DNA from: Xylaria sp. FL1777
Lineage: Eukaryota; Ascomycota; Sordariomycetes; Xylariales; Xylariaceae
NCBI GenBank assembly: GCA_022578965.1
Contig: MU400677.1
Coordinates: 1-64,000, forward strand
Direction of reading: 5' to 3'
DNA length: 64,000 bases
Under the pieces are notes generated by a model. The model ran no database searches and was not told the origin of the DNA. It saw nothing but the letters and a program-made list of their open reading frames with translations. Each line of letters starts with the position of its first letter. Position 1 is the stretch's first letter. Shown piece after piece: positions 34,707-46,620 of the stretch. Both the position numbers and the translations under genes were made by a program.

Positions 34707-36549
34707 CTAGTTCGACCTTTTGTCCACCTGGAAGCACAATTTTGGGGCAGCCTCAGTAAGCGCAAAATCCACTGGTCATTCATTAGCCTTGTAGTTTCAA
34801 GAGTAGCGCCGAAAAGTACTACTCACTACCGAAGCATATACGAGGTCCACAGTGAAAAGGTAAATAACCGTAGTTCTGCGTCGTTCGGTCTCGGAATAGA
34901 GGCAGATCTTCATCCCACCGTTCTGAGCGAAAACATTCCGCGTCCATGCCATAGATGTCTAACCGTCGATGAAGAGTGTAAACACTGTATGCTACTGCAG
35001 TGCCTTTGGGAATTAGCACCGGCGACTTACGATCAGGGCCTCCACCAGTAGGGAGTATCGTAGTTTTGGTCGACGTGCGCGTATTGACAGGTAGAGAGGG
35101 GTAGAGTCGTAGAGCTGAAGGCGTTAGAAACTGATCAGGCTAGTCGTTGCGGTTTCGGACGATACTTACTCTCTTTCAATATGTTCTGGAGATAGTGTAA
35201 ATTGCGCAAGTCCGCCCTTCTCAACTCTCCCTCTTTTACCGGCAGAGAATTGAGTTCAGACCGTAGCTTTTCCATGACTCTCGGGTGTCTAACGAGCAGA
35301 AAGCTTCCCAGTAACGTCAGTTTAGCTTTCATTTGACATGGTGATCAGCATACATACAATGTCCATGATAGCAAACAAGCGGTGGTATCGCGTCCAGCAG
35401 CAAGGATGTTGATTATCTGTCCCCTGAGAGAGGCCCTATCTGGAGATGCCTCAGCGACTGTCTTCAAGAACACGTCTCCCATTACTTTGCCATTCCGCAG
35501 TTCCACTGTTAGAAAGGTTCTGATCAATAATCTGGTCTGCGAACATGTGTACTTGTGCACATGCATCCCGCCATTTTCGCCCACCGATTAGCCAGTACAG
35601 ATCTAACAGGCGGAAGCGACTCGCGACATAGCTCTGGGCAGTGTCGAAGGCTTGTGCAAATGTCTGCTCCTGAGAGTTTTCAGGAGTCAAAAGACTATTG
35701 ATGGATTTCCCAAACAAGAAGGCAGTCGTCACGTCGAGAGTCAATCGGAAGAAAAGGGGCTGGAGGTCAACCACGCCGCCAGCTTTGGGCAATACCCGCA
35801 AGAGATCTTCGACCGGCTGCTGAAAAACCTGCAAATCCTCGTACTGCCTATGAAACAACTGAGGACGAAGCATTTCCCGCGAGTGTTTCCACTTAAGCGT
35901 GGACGTCAGCATTGTCCAACAGGCTTCTTCACCATTTCCATGTTAGGGGTCTGGTTCAAACAAGAACGGAACTTACCGCATCACCTTCTTGAGTGAAAAT
36001 TCCATCACCGAACATGGGAAACGTAATGTCTCTCCTTGGCCCGAAGGACCAATCTTGAAAAGATATTTGCATTAGTGTGAATGCTTCTAATGTTTATCAT
36101 CAGCATCTCGGGGGGTCCTATACCTGAAAAATTGGTTGAGAACATCGCCTCGAGATTGGCAGGATCTACAGTTCCATACGCTGGAATTAGCAAGAACACT
36201 TGTTTCAGAGTGTATCCAGTCTTTCGAAAATGGAACAGGAACAGCTCCATCAGCCGACTCTCGGCCTCGGCTCTGAATATCTGTTCAAGTCGGTCAACGC
36301 CTAGCGGCCGTTGATTCTGAAGTAATGGGGGAGGCAGACAGCCATGCTCGTGGGCTATTGCATCTAGTGCCTAAACACGCCTTAGTTTCCCTCATTATAC
36401 GACTCAGGATAGAAGATGTCAGCACTCCCCACCTTCTGTTGACGCCTTGTCTTGAAGTAACGATAGAGGACTAAGGACCCCAGTAGAAGCCCTAATAGGG
36501 AAAATACTGCATTGTGATTGAAACTGGCACGGCATATAGATGAACAGTC
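34707..36549 (-). pseudogene. Cytochrome P450, CYP52-like, decayed
   Basis: Exon chain on minus with introns at 36371-36432, 36054-36123, 35892-35976, 35304-35357, 35115-35169 and 34772-34826. All have GT-AG ends and join conserved sequence. Visible hallmarks: membrane anchor VFSLLGLLLGSLVLYRYFKTR; YGTVDPANLEAMFSTNFS; WKHSREMLRPQLFHRQYEDL; I-helix AAGRDTTA; ExxR as ETLR; LIPKGTAVAYSVYTLHRR; heme loop FHCGPRICFG with its Cys. This is the pattern of CYP52/CYP63-type fatty acid and alkane omega-hydroxylases of the ER membrane. Defects: the anchor exon has no in-frame ATG after the upstream stop, the frame shifts near 35470-35482 (NGR to DVFLK), and the frame breaks after DFALTEAA so that the C-terminal helix is lost. 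Stop at 34707-34709. A sequencing error could explain one lesion but hardly all three. Confidence 0.85.
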
Positions 36550-37242
36550 TGAAAACTGCCGCTTCGGCGTGATTTAAGTAGTCGAATAATGATTCATAGG
36601 GTCTGTCACCTTGAACACATATATGGTAAGGCCACCAAAGGCGAAGGTTGCGGGTTGGACGCATGGCGTCGACCCTTGTGCTAGACTACGGTTCCCACGC
36701 ATAGGATTCATACCGCAAGGAATGAGTACTGTTAGTCCTGCCTGCTTATGCAAAGTCCAGGGTTGTCAGCGTATCTAAGTAGTTCTCCACGGAGGTTTTG
36801 TAGGCACACACTGTCCTGGCCACAGTACGATGTTAGACATCTCTACAGCTAGGCGCCCTATCTGCATACATACTTACGCAAAGACCTACAGTAAATAGTG
36901 GTCACCAGGGAGAAATGGCGTAATGTGGAACTGCGAGCACTGGCCGTCCCGATTGGTCCAGCGTCTCACAGCCTACCTCAGTGAACTTGCAGTATAGTGT
37001 AGGATTCTAGCTTATGCTTGATACTGTTGGTTCTCAAGATGCTAGATTATACCTCAGTCACACGCTTCTCACGTTGTACGTATCTGGCGTGGGCTGCTGA
37101 AATGTGAAGTTGGCCGGGCTATTTCGGAATAAGACCAAGATCAGGATATGCCTCCAATCCCACCAATCTCGTGATGAAGCTGCCCTATTTTAAGTCTCAC
37201 ATTTAGGACGTGGACAAGCTCACTGGGGGCACGTCTGTCGAC
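36550..37242. other. Intergenic between P450 and hydrolase pseudogenes
   Basis: Nothing supported; probably the former promoters of the two divergent pseudogenes. Confidence 0.45.
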
Positions 37243-38564
37243 ATGCGCCGGCCATCTAGCTTATTCAAGCGTTTGCAGAGTGTGCGTCTACGATCAAACA
37301 GCGATATCACGACAACAAGGGGGCCCGACGACGACAGCGACGAGGGTGCAGCCCTAACCGTAGTGTATCTAGGCGAGAACCCAGAAGTCGAGTGAGTGCA
37401 CTCTGTTGCTAGCTACGAGCTCCGAGGCTCATAATAGGAACTCTGGGTTCATTCTCGGCGATTTAATAGTATTGTTGCCGTTCACGGGATCAATGGAGAT
37501 GCGTTCAATACCTTCTCGACTAAAACCAACAACCGGTTCTGGCTCGGCGACCATGACATGCTCCCTCGAGATGTCAAAAACTCGCGCATTATGACATATA
37601 GATATCCATCTTCTGTGGCAACACTGCTCGGCGGCACATCGTCAGATCGCATCCTGCAGCACGCGCAAACCATGATCGCTGAGCTTGTCGCCGATCGAGA
37701 GGTCAGGAATACTCTTCGTAGCAAGTTCTGCTAGTTAACTGACTTATACTTTCAGTTAGAGGACGCCACCGAACGACCGATCATCTTTATTTGTCATTCT
37801 TTAGGAGGCATCATAGTGAAACGAGTAAGGCCTATCGGGTTACTAATGTCGCAATCACCTAACCACCATATTGCACATAGGCCCTCGTGTACTCGGCAAG
37901 TCGCACTGGCAGTCATATCAACCACCTACATTCGATTTATATATCAACCTATGGCATACTCTTCTTTGGAACCCCGCACCAAGGTAGCGTTACAGTGAAT
38001 CTCGTTACATTTGCGCAGCGGATAGTAGATGTTCTTCTCCCGTCGAAACTGGTTGACACCCAGTCACAGCTCTTAGATGCGCTCAAAGAAGGCTCAGAAG
38101 TTCTACAAGAAATCACAGACAACTTTACCCCCTTGATGAAAGACTTTAGAATATACTTCTTTTGAGAACAGGAAAAAACAGACCTGGGCTACAAACTTGA
38201 CTACGTAAGCCACCATGAGACCTGCAAGATCAACGCTGTCATACTTCTACAGACTGACTAAAAAGGTTTCCAGGTCGTCAGCGAAAGTTCTGCAGCACCT
38301 ATTCTAGATAATACCGACAGGGCTGGGCTACGAGCCGACCATCGAAGTATGTGTAGGTTTGCATCGAGGAATGCACCTGGCTACAAACTGGTCGCTTCAA
38401 GTCTCCTTCGATACTCTCGTGATGCTCCCCAAGCCATATCTCGCAAGTGGCACATCGAAAAGGAGATGATCCGCTCGCTCCGACAACAAGAATTGAAGAA
38501 CCTTCGTCAAGACAATGAAATGGATAGCAAGGAGAATTTAGCGGCTATGGGAACAAAGAGCTAG
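37243..38564 (+). pseudogene. NLR-type alpha/beta-hydrolase domain gene, no NB-ARC, one stop
   Basis: Exons 37243-37391, 37470-37701, 37756-37824, 37881-38204 and 38274-38564 (introns of 78, 54, 56 and 69 bp) keep one frame of 354 codons plus stop. The start MRRPSSLFKRLQSV is typical of fungal proteins of this class. Domain signs: IVAVHGINGDAFNTF, FWLGDHDMLPRDV, SRIMTYRYPS, the nucleophile elbow ICHSLGGIIVKRAL with its Ser, and GILFFGTPHQG. A TGA at 38163-38165 falls where relatives have the Trp of FFWEQEKT. The protein ends in a helical segment after APGYKLV, where NLRs would go on to the NB-ARC, so this is either a stand-alone hydrolase or a truncated NLR. It resembles the disrupted NLR nearby but lies on the other strand. 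Confidence 0.82.
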
Positions 38565-38951
38565 TAACCAGTATAGACACAGCTGAACCAAGGGGCAAAG
38601 AATATAGCTATATGTAGTAATACAACATGGATCTGAAGAAGCGATACTCCTGTCCGTTTATACTGGCAACTCACCCGTGAATCTTGTCACTTACACAAAA
38701 GATCGACGAGTAGAATTCTCGGCGAAGATCCAGTATTTATTCACCAAAATATATGCTTTATACTACTGCTTGGGTTGAATAGTCTTGTACGAACATGAAT
38801 CATCCTAACCGCCTTGCCAGGTCCTGCTTCAACCTGCAGAACAAGCTTAGGTTCGGATCTAGGCTACGGATTTTCAGAGACTCAACGGACTGAGCCATGG
38901 AGACGTTTTGGAGGTTGGGCCCGTAGTAGTTTATTCACTTTTACGCAGCCT

Positions 38952-39006
38952 AGTTTCGCCCTATAACTACCCTGCGGAATCCCCAGTCACTTATAGGGCG
39001 TAAACT
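38952..39006. repeat. Short inverted repeat, MITE-like
   Basis: Left arm 38952-38968 and right arm 38985-39006 share the core CGCCCTATAA / TTATAGGGCG (10 of 10) and extend outward as AGTTT / AAACT with one extra base. The spacer is 16 bp. A run of 28 T follows at 39037-39064. Confidence 0.55.
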
Positions 39007-39033
39007 CACTTGAACTAGAAAGAATGACTCTTG

Positions 39034-39036
<3 letters not shown>

Positions 39037-39064
<28 letters not shown>
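39037..39064. repeat. T28 homopolymer
   Basis: Uninterrupted T run in otherwise mixed sequence; could be the poly(A) tail of a minus-strand retroposed fragment or simple slippage. Confidence 0.9.
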
Positions 39065-39479
39065 GGAATTATTACCACGATTATTATTGAAGGAGGAAAG
39101 GGGATGCGGGAGACCTTATGTTAGTTACGTTTCTATATGCTGTTAAGGGTAGTAGCTTACCGAATAAATATTTTACGGTACAACATAGGTGCTGTGTTAA
39201 AATATGTTTATCTTCGTGTGACTTGCGTTCCGGGATATTGGTCGCAACTATGTCATAGTGTTAGTCACATGCACATATTAGTATCCTGGGAGACATGTAC
39301 AATTAAGAGCCTGCCAATCAGGTAGCAATACACTGGAGTCAAGACCAGGAACCCTCGAAAAATAGTAATAGTACAAAGCAGAGTATCATTTCTAGTTCTA
39401 GACCAAACTGCATCATGTTTAAACTACCCCCACCCGCTCCACATGTTCTAGTATAATGACAATTGTGCCATCTCTAGAT

Positions 39480-41090
39480 TTAAAATTTTTTGAAAAATTT
39501 CTTCTCGGTATAAAGCAACCTCGATATGAGAATAGCAGCCGACCCTGCGAGGCACAAGACGCCACCAAAGATCTTTACGGTTAGCCACCCGTTTGCTGAA
39601 CCTTGCAGGATGGCTCCACCAATGGGCGCCACGGTGAGAGCAGGGATCGAAACGGCGAGAAAGACAACACCCAGCCGGTAGCCTATCTCGGGCAGCGGGG
39701 ACACCGAGATGGGAAGGGCACCGATAAGACCTATGAAGGCCCCTGACACGAAGCCAAACATGATGGAGAAGCCGATGGCGATCGACGGCTGCTTGGCGGG
39801 GATCCAGAGGGCGAACTCGGAAATTCCGGAAAGAGTACAGGCGATGATGAATATGTTCCATATTCCGATTATATCGGCACCATAGCCGGCGGCTAGACGA
39901 CCGAAGAGACTTTATAACCGTTAGTGTTCTACGACAGTCTTCTTCTTCTGGATTGGATTGGATCTATTGTCAGAGCTGTATGTCGACTTACCTCGCGGCA
40001 TTAAAAATGGCTACCAAGTATTGAGCCATCTCCTCCGACGTGTGCGCCTCTTGAAACCCCTGCACAGCTAGATATACGATGGGAATGAAGATACCATATG
40101 TCAGAATGAAGATTCCCAGAAGCAGCATGACAAACGAGAACTCCTTGAAGGGTGCGGCAAAGCGGCCGGCGGGCATCTTCTTGGGCACTGGCTTTGTTCT
40201 CGGGCGGACCGTGAGGACTGCGATGACTTGCAGGCCTAGGATGAGAAAGCCAGCAGACCTGATGGCCCAGGGGTACCCGATTGTCTCGATTAATCGACTG
40301 ATCATGATAGGGAAGATGACGCCGCCAAGTGACGAGCCTGTCACCATGATGCCCATAGCTATTCCGCGTCTCCTAGAGAACCAGGTTGAGACGCAAGCAA
40401 TCGCTATAACGCACAAGACTCAATTAGTATACAACACTTTAGGAAGAAAAACGGGAGCCGGGTCAGACTTGCCAGGTGAGTATATGCATGCAACGCCGAT
40501 GGCAGAGACGACACCCTGTGTCAAGATGAATTGATAGTACGTCTTTGCCAATGAGGCCAGCATCAGCCCCACGACATGAAAAAGTGTGCCGCCGATGATG
40601 AGCGGCCGCGGTCCATAGTTGTCATACACTATGCCGACGACAGGCCCCAAGGCGAACAGGAAGAAGAGCTGGAGCGACGGGATCCAAGCAATTTCACTAC
40701 TGGAGTAGTCTTTCAGAGGTCCGACCTGGTAGTACTGCTGGAAGCCACCCACACCTGGCAGAAGAGCACTGCTGTCAGTCAATCGTGTAGCCGGAGCTTG
40801 GGAAGATAGACAATGGGAAGAGCCAGGGGGAAGGGAGAAGGGGGGAGGGGAAATGTACTGTTGATCCAGCCGGGGCTGGAGAAGGAGCAGCACCACCCTC
40901 CCAGGACGACCAACCAGGCAGTGAGGCCGCCATCGGGCGTGGTGCCGGCAGCCGGGTGACTAGCGTCTCCGGGGTCCCGCTCCGTTTCAGCACTAATACC
41001 ATGATCCAAGTCTGACGATGGGGGCCTCTCGGTGTCGGTCTTCGGGTCGTGCATTGGCGCAGTGGTCTTGGCGTGATCCGCGGTAGTCAT
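39480..41090 (-). CDS. MFS transporter, monocarboxylate (MCT/SLC16) type
   Basis: Exons 41090-40859, 40754-40473, 40403-39992 and 39909-39480 (introns of 104, 69 and 82 bp) give 451 residues. The first 60 or so residues are polar and cytosolic. TM1 follows GGLTAWLVVLGGWCCSF. The MCT-like signature continues with VGGFQQYYQ, YSSSEIAWIPSLQLFF and IVYDNYGPRPLIIGG (MFS motif A position). After the second junction comes ACVSTWFSRRRGIAMGIMVTGSSLGG, then the remaining helices and GALPISVSPLPE. The second intron uses a GC donor (G|GCAAGT); any GT choice would break the frame. The family moves monocarboxylates or related small acids with protons across the plasma membrane; the substrate cannot be predicted. 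Start ATG 41090. All twelve helices seem present, so the gene looks intact, in contrast to its left-hand neighbours. Confidence 0.88.
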
Positions 41091-43250
41091 GGCCACCAAA
41101 ACAAGTCGGATGGCCGCAACAGCAGTGATGATTAATGGGATCTCCTGCGACAAGGCGACCTAAAGAGAGCAGCCTTGATCTGTAATATCTGGAGAGGAGA
41201 CGGAAGTGCATTGTCATGGTACAACGTGGACCAAATCGAATTAAATGATGTTAGATGGTAGGTGGTAATCTACAGCAGTCAGTCAGAATGACCACCAACA
41301 AGAATGGCACGAAATGAGGCATCGTGGGAATATTAACAAACCATCTCTGAATACGGACAGATTATTACGCCGACTGCTCTTATTCTCCCGGTTCTGACAA
41401 ACGTAGGTAATGTCGCCAACCTATATGTACTAGCGCAAGCGGTAGTCACAGTCAAACGGGTCTAGGTATAAATCCTATTAACGCTAGTCCAACACTACAC
41501 CAGCTATCTAGATGGATCGTAGCTAAGAAGGCAGATTTTATGGGCTGTTATCGGCCATAATGGGCTGTTAAATTTGTACATGGTAAAGGCATTGTCTGCC
41601 TGGCACCACATCACCAGACGAAGCAGCTTAGTGCAACCTGTGAATTTGCTAAGGAATTTCCCCGTTAACCTAGATATCTAGAAGGTTCAGGAACCAATTG
41701 ACCAATACCTAGCTGCTACCTAGCTGCTGACCTGCCGACCTATTCATTCTGGGACAAGACCCTCTGACACAAAAGCCGCATCATGGAGTGAAATACATGA
41801 GGAGGTTATATATAGGCCGAATCTACACTTCCTAGTGCGATTTTTAACATTTCAATTAGGGAACCTGTTGACCAAATACGAGGTAATAATTATAGATTCA
41901 ACGATTCCATAATACTGCTATGTGATATTCTAAGTGTACAATCGGACTGCCTTTCCGAAGGATATAACCCTGGGGCCATCTTAGCTTGTAGTTAAGCCTC
42001 CTATTCCAGCCTCACACGCGGTCATTCACTCCACTTCAATGCACTTTGTACATCTTGATCTGTTCGATCTCTGTACAATCAAACCTGCCGTCTAGATATT
42101 CACGGCGCAATAAATGTGTCTATATGTACTCATAAACAGTTCTGGGATGCGTAGCGCGAACACATCTCCCTCCCACGACGACGGAACTGGGCTTGTCCCT
42201 TCGGCTAACGTGGAATCCCAACAGGTTGTGATTCCGTCCAAGGGCAGCGCCAACAAGCAAGGAAACGAGCAGCAGCTTGGCGTCAACTGTCTCGGCCCCT
42301 GCCTGGTCTACAAGCTTCTCCTCTCTGTTTCTTTGTGCGGATTGCGGCTGCTCCCTAACAGTCAGCGTGCGTGTCACAGGGGCCGCACCCATCGCCGTCC
42401 ATATCGCAACACTCCGACCACAGGCGATTGTTATTGAAGGCAATAATGAGCCCTTAGATCAAGGCGTGAAATCTAATTACACTACAAGCAAAGTTGGTAA
42501 TGTTATCTTGACTAGAGAGTGTGCGAAGATGACAGTGCAAACAGGCATCGTATATGCAGCTTTCTAACTAGGCAATCTACGTGTAGAGCTGCAACGGCAC
42601 TGGAAGGGGGTGGGTCATCGGATCACAATGAGAGCTCAGTATTTACAGTCGAATGTTTGTTACCATTATTTGATTTCCTACCTCGCTATCGTACATAAAG
42701 GGTAAGTTTATGCTGCGTCCAGTTGTCTACGGCGCTGTGCAGAGATTGCCCCTGAGCTGACCCCTGGGAAGAGTGGGATAATTATATGTACATATATCCC
42801 TGGGGCAAGTTCGGTAATCTTCTTGGAGGAATAGAAATCTCACTGAAAAAAAGGCTCTACGGATAGAACAAGTTTGTTGATAAGCGTGTGCCGCATTTCT
42901 CGACGTAAATTCTTTGAACTTCCTAAAGGCTACAACAGTGGTTGGAATCTATTTTTCAATTGAGCTTAGAGTAGGTGAAGTTAGGTATTGAGCACAAGAA
43001 ACCTTCTTATATACCTTAAGAAATCCTTACAAGTCTTACTCGCATAAAAGTAATCTTAGGATCGCTTAAGACAACTACTATAAATGAGTGTAAAGAATTA
43101 ATCTCTTACCTTATAAGTAATATAAATGTCTTTGTAATAAAATTAGTCTAGAAATCAAAAATTCTATTAATTGTAATTATTATATAGTAACAAGCCAACC
43201 AATCATTTCTCATTAACACAAAGACATTTTAACTTATGGCCCAAGCCTTT
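41091..43250. other. Gene-poor intergenic region
   Basis: About 2.2 kb without a supported gene. An open stretch at 42114-42437 (plus, ATG start) is open on both strands and has no recognisable motif. Repeated TGGGCTGTTA occurs at 41540-41570. AT content rises toward 43000-43200. Confidence 0.45.
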
Positions 43251-43913
43251 TCAAGCGACAGCGGTCTTATCATGAGGCGTGAGAGGCAGGGTGACAGGCT
43301 CGCAGGCGATGTCACGGTCAGAATATATCTGGCCTGGTTCCCAGTCGGGATTCTGGTAGTCGGTCTCCTCGCAGTTGAGGGTCAAGTTAACTGTGCCATA
43401 GCCACTAAACGTGATCCTGAATTCCAAAAATGGCGCGGATTAGTCCCGCTCTCTCTTTATTTTCTTTTTTCTTTTCGCCTTTCGTACACCATGGGACACT
43501 TACGGATACTGGGGATCTTCGTCATCACAGGTCCAAGTCTGGTTGATGCTGAGCTCGCCTGAAGGCCGGCTGAAGGAGAAAGATGTCTTGACTCCAGACC
43601 CCTCCGGCACTAAGCAGTTGTAGTTGATGTTGCCGTAGAAGAAGTCCTCCAGCCAAGTGCTGTACGCAGTGCACGACACCTTCTCCGGCAATGCCGGGTT
43701 CGTTATGTTGAAGGCCACAGAACCCGATGACACCTGGTGTGCGGGCGTTGTGAAGATGTACCCGGCATGGTATGTGAAGTCCTCAATGGTCCACGAGAAG
43801 TCACCGAATGATATTGACGTGCAGCCGGGGGTGCTATCACGCGGACTTAGGCCGTAGGGGGCCGCGGTAGCGAGAGGCAAGGCGGCGGTGAGGGTTCCGA
43901 TGAGATTGCGCAT
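43251..43913 (-). CDS. Small secreted protein, effector-like, one intron
   Basis: Exons 43913-43504 and 43416-43251 (intron 43417-43503, GTAAGT donor, CAG acceptor) give 191 residues. The N-terminus MRNLIGTLTAALPLATAAP is a signal peptide with a likely cut near Ala-Ala-Pro. The mature part has about six Cys (CTSISFGDF, KVSCTAY, YNCLVPE, WTCDDED, LNCEETD, IACEPVT), enough for three disulfides. It has several N-glycosylation sequons and is predicted to be beta-rich. The spacing (SISFGDFSWTIEDFTYHAGY) brings Alt a 1-like small secreted proteins to mind, but I cannot confirm the family. Probably extracellular. It sits in a gene-poor stretch, as effector-type genes often do. Confidence 0.78.
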
Positions 43914-46620
43914 TTTGATGAGCGTGCTTAATTATGGAAGATACCAATGGACGGGTATGAAGTCTGAAGGGGAACCAAAGTTGAGCAGTTTAGAAGATTA
44001 GGTCTGTCGCTGTATTAATGTAATAAATATTACTTTCCTGGCTCTAGCTTGGTGATCTGGAATGCGCTCTTATTTCCATCGCCACACTACCAGCTCTTTT
44101 ATATTAAATCACCAAGATGATAACAATGGCGTGTATTCCTTCTCCGGTGGGGGTGAGACGATGGAACATTCGACAATATTTCTGACGGTATACCCTCTTC
44201 ATCGGATAGGTACTCATCACGAGCGCACCGTTGTGAGGAAGCCCGATACGGGACGAGCCATGACGTAGCACGGTGATCCCCTCTCGCTGGTGCTGAACTA
44301 ATCCTAGCGTGGGTAGTATACGATACGCTTTGATTCGCCAAGATCTCGTATTCTCGCAGTCCGAGTCGCAGCCCGTGTTTTAAAAGCAGCGCTGTTTAGT
44401 TATTGATTATTCTTACAGCGGCTAAGCTGTGGCTAGCTGGAGGAGGTTCCGACGCTGACAGACATCCTTGTACCCACGCTACCGGCGCATACTGCGTACA
44501 TGAACAGAAAAACGGCTCCCTTCTTGTCTTACCTGGTGCTGTAGGTAGGCTCATGGTATTGGCGCACAAAGGGTCTCATGTACCCACTTGGCTTTTATGC
44601 CGGCAGACTTCGGATCGCCCCGGCCCCATACGGAATGTCATGCAAGATTGTGCATACCGCTTCTTGTTATCGCCGCCCTGTCGAATAGCCGAGATGCGAG
44701 GGTTTTCTTTTGGGGGTTCTGGACTCGATCTATGCCACTCACTTACGCAGTAGTTTTTACGTCCTTTTCCTCGGCCTTATGTAACTTATGTAACGTTCCG
44801 AGGACGTGGATCTATGCCAAGCGCCCCCGACTCCTCGTATCCAGCTCCAGTCCTTTTTGCCCCAGTGTCGAGGGTCTTTGATTTCGCCTTGAGCTGGTGG
44901 TGCGACGTTGGAGAAACACGTGGTCTACCGCGCACATATGAACGCCACTGTCATCCAATACTTGTTCCTGTTGTCTTACGTCTAGACTATCTTTCATCTG
45001 GCGTACAGAGGGGAGGGAGATCGAGTCAGACAGGCAATTAAAAGCATGCATATGAGAGGCTAAGGTACGCCGTTCCGCACAACTAATCACCCCTCTATTG
45101 ACAGATATCGCGTTGCCTCCGGTAGTTGTTAGATCTGAAGGGTTCGAATCATTGCAACCAAACGTTGAACGGTTGGTCTTGAAGCCTCGAAGACTGGAGG
45201 TTTGGGGTCCGAAATTAGAGTCAAGCTACAGCTACAATCACTTATACCAGCATAGGTGGATATTGAGTAGGTACATCTTACTCATTAGGTGGCTAGCAAA
45301 GGGGCACTCCATGCAAAGTGCCCTTCAAATAAATCGTTCAATAGTACTTCTACCTCGATTCAGTACAAGCTAGCTAGTTTATCACCACTATGTCTTCATT
45401 TCCGAGCAGCTTGCTTCTATCATATATTGCGGCTGAGATTTAGATAAGAATAGACTAAGTAGAAACTCCTGGTGAAGATGATTCATAGCTAGATCTGGAC
45501 CAATTGCCGGATCCCGGCTAAAACACCAATGTAGCACAAAATTTATTACAGCCTAAGCTTCGAAAAACAAAAAGATAGAAGTGACCTCTGTGGTGTTAAA
45601 CTGGATAATAATAGGTAAAATGAAGCTACCTAGGTAGCCAGGTAAGATGTGTGTACAAATAAGAAATAGCCATATGCATAACTAGATTAGCTCCAAAAGA
45701 CCCTCAGCGAACTAAAAACTATGCTCACTAAGGCAGATTAGTCTGCCCGAATTGTCTTGAATACATACCAGTGGTATTAATGTTTTGATGTAGCAGAAGA
45801 AGCTTCGTGAGATTTAGGGCTACTTACGTTAAAGACCATTCTTACGTTAAACAACGCACATATATCTATGCGAACTTGTTGTTTAAATGGGCTTTAAACC
45901 CCCTTTTACACAGCGTAACCCTACCTGTTAAGCTGTAGTGACTTACTATGTAAATAAATTCATCTATAAAAAGTGTATACCCTTAGCTTGTTTTTAATAT
46001 TTCTGTTTGTTTTCTTTTCTTTCCTCTTTCTTTCTTTTTTTTTTTAATTGTTTCCTTCATGTTATAAACAATTAATACGTTAAGTCGCCAAGATTTATTC
46101 ATTTGTTTAGTATTAAGAGATCTGTTAAATTAATGCGTAGGTTGAACTGAAAAACTTCACCGCTCAATCACTCAGAGGTAATGGCAGGAACCAACAGTGC
46201 CTCAATCAAGAGATATTACGGGCTAACTAGAATTAACTCCCTCTTTTAACAGGGCAATCTCGCCGATTTAGACGTACGCGAGGAGTTGTTCCCTTATGTC
46301 TTCATTGGGTATAGAAACTATTGAGCTGTCACCGAGGTTATTCATGGATGACTATGTAAAAGCAAAATTGTGTGAACGAGCCTTAACTCATTCTAACTTG
46401 ACCGTGCAACTAATCGTTAAAAGAAAAAACTTACCTCAGGTATAACCCAACTCATACCCATTGCCCGCCTCAAGCTCAATATCATTGAGCCATTCCCCTT
46501 GAGCTCACATAAGGTAAATTTCCAAAACAGCCGCGCAACCATATCCCTACACGTTAGGTACGCCGAGAAGGTCCATCCTCATCTTGCGTCCCAGGCAGGA
46601 CGATCGTGATCAACGAGTCT
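43914..46620. other. Gene-poor intergenic region
   Basis: About 2.7 kb without a supported gene. Several short open frames occur around 44060-45370 but overlap on both strands and show no conserved motif. A T/C-rich run lies near 46015-46055. Confidence 0.45.

Noticed and set aside
42114..42437. 107-codon frame with ATG
   Set aside because: The opposite strand is open over the same stretch, no motif is seen, and composition is no better in one frame than in the others.
45135..45165. GGTTCGAATC, like a tRNA B box
   Set aside because: The flanks cannot pair as a T stem and no A box or acceptor stem lies upstream.
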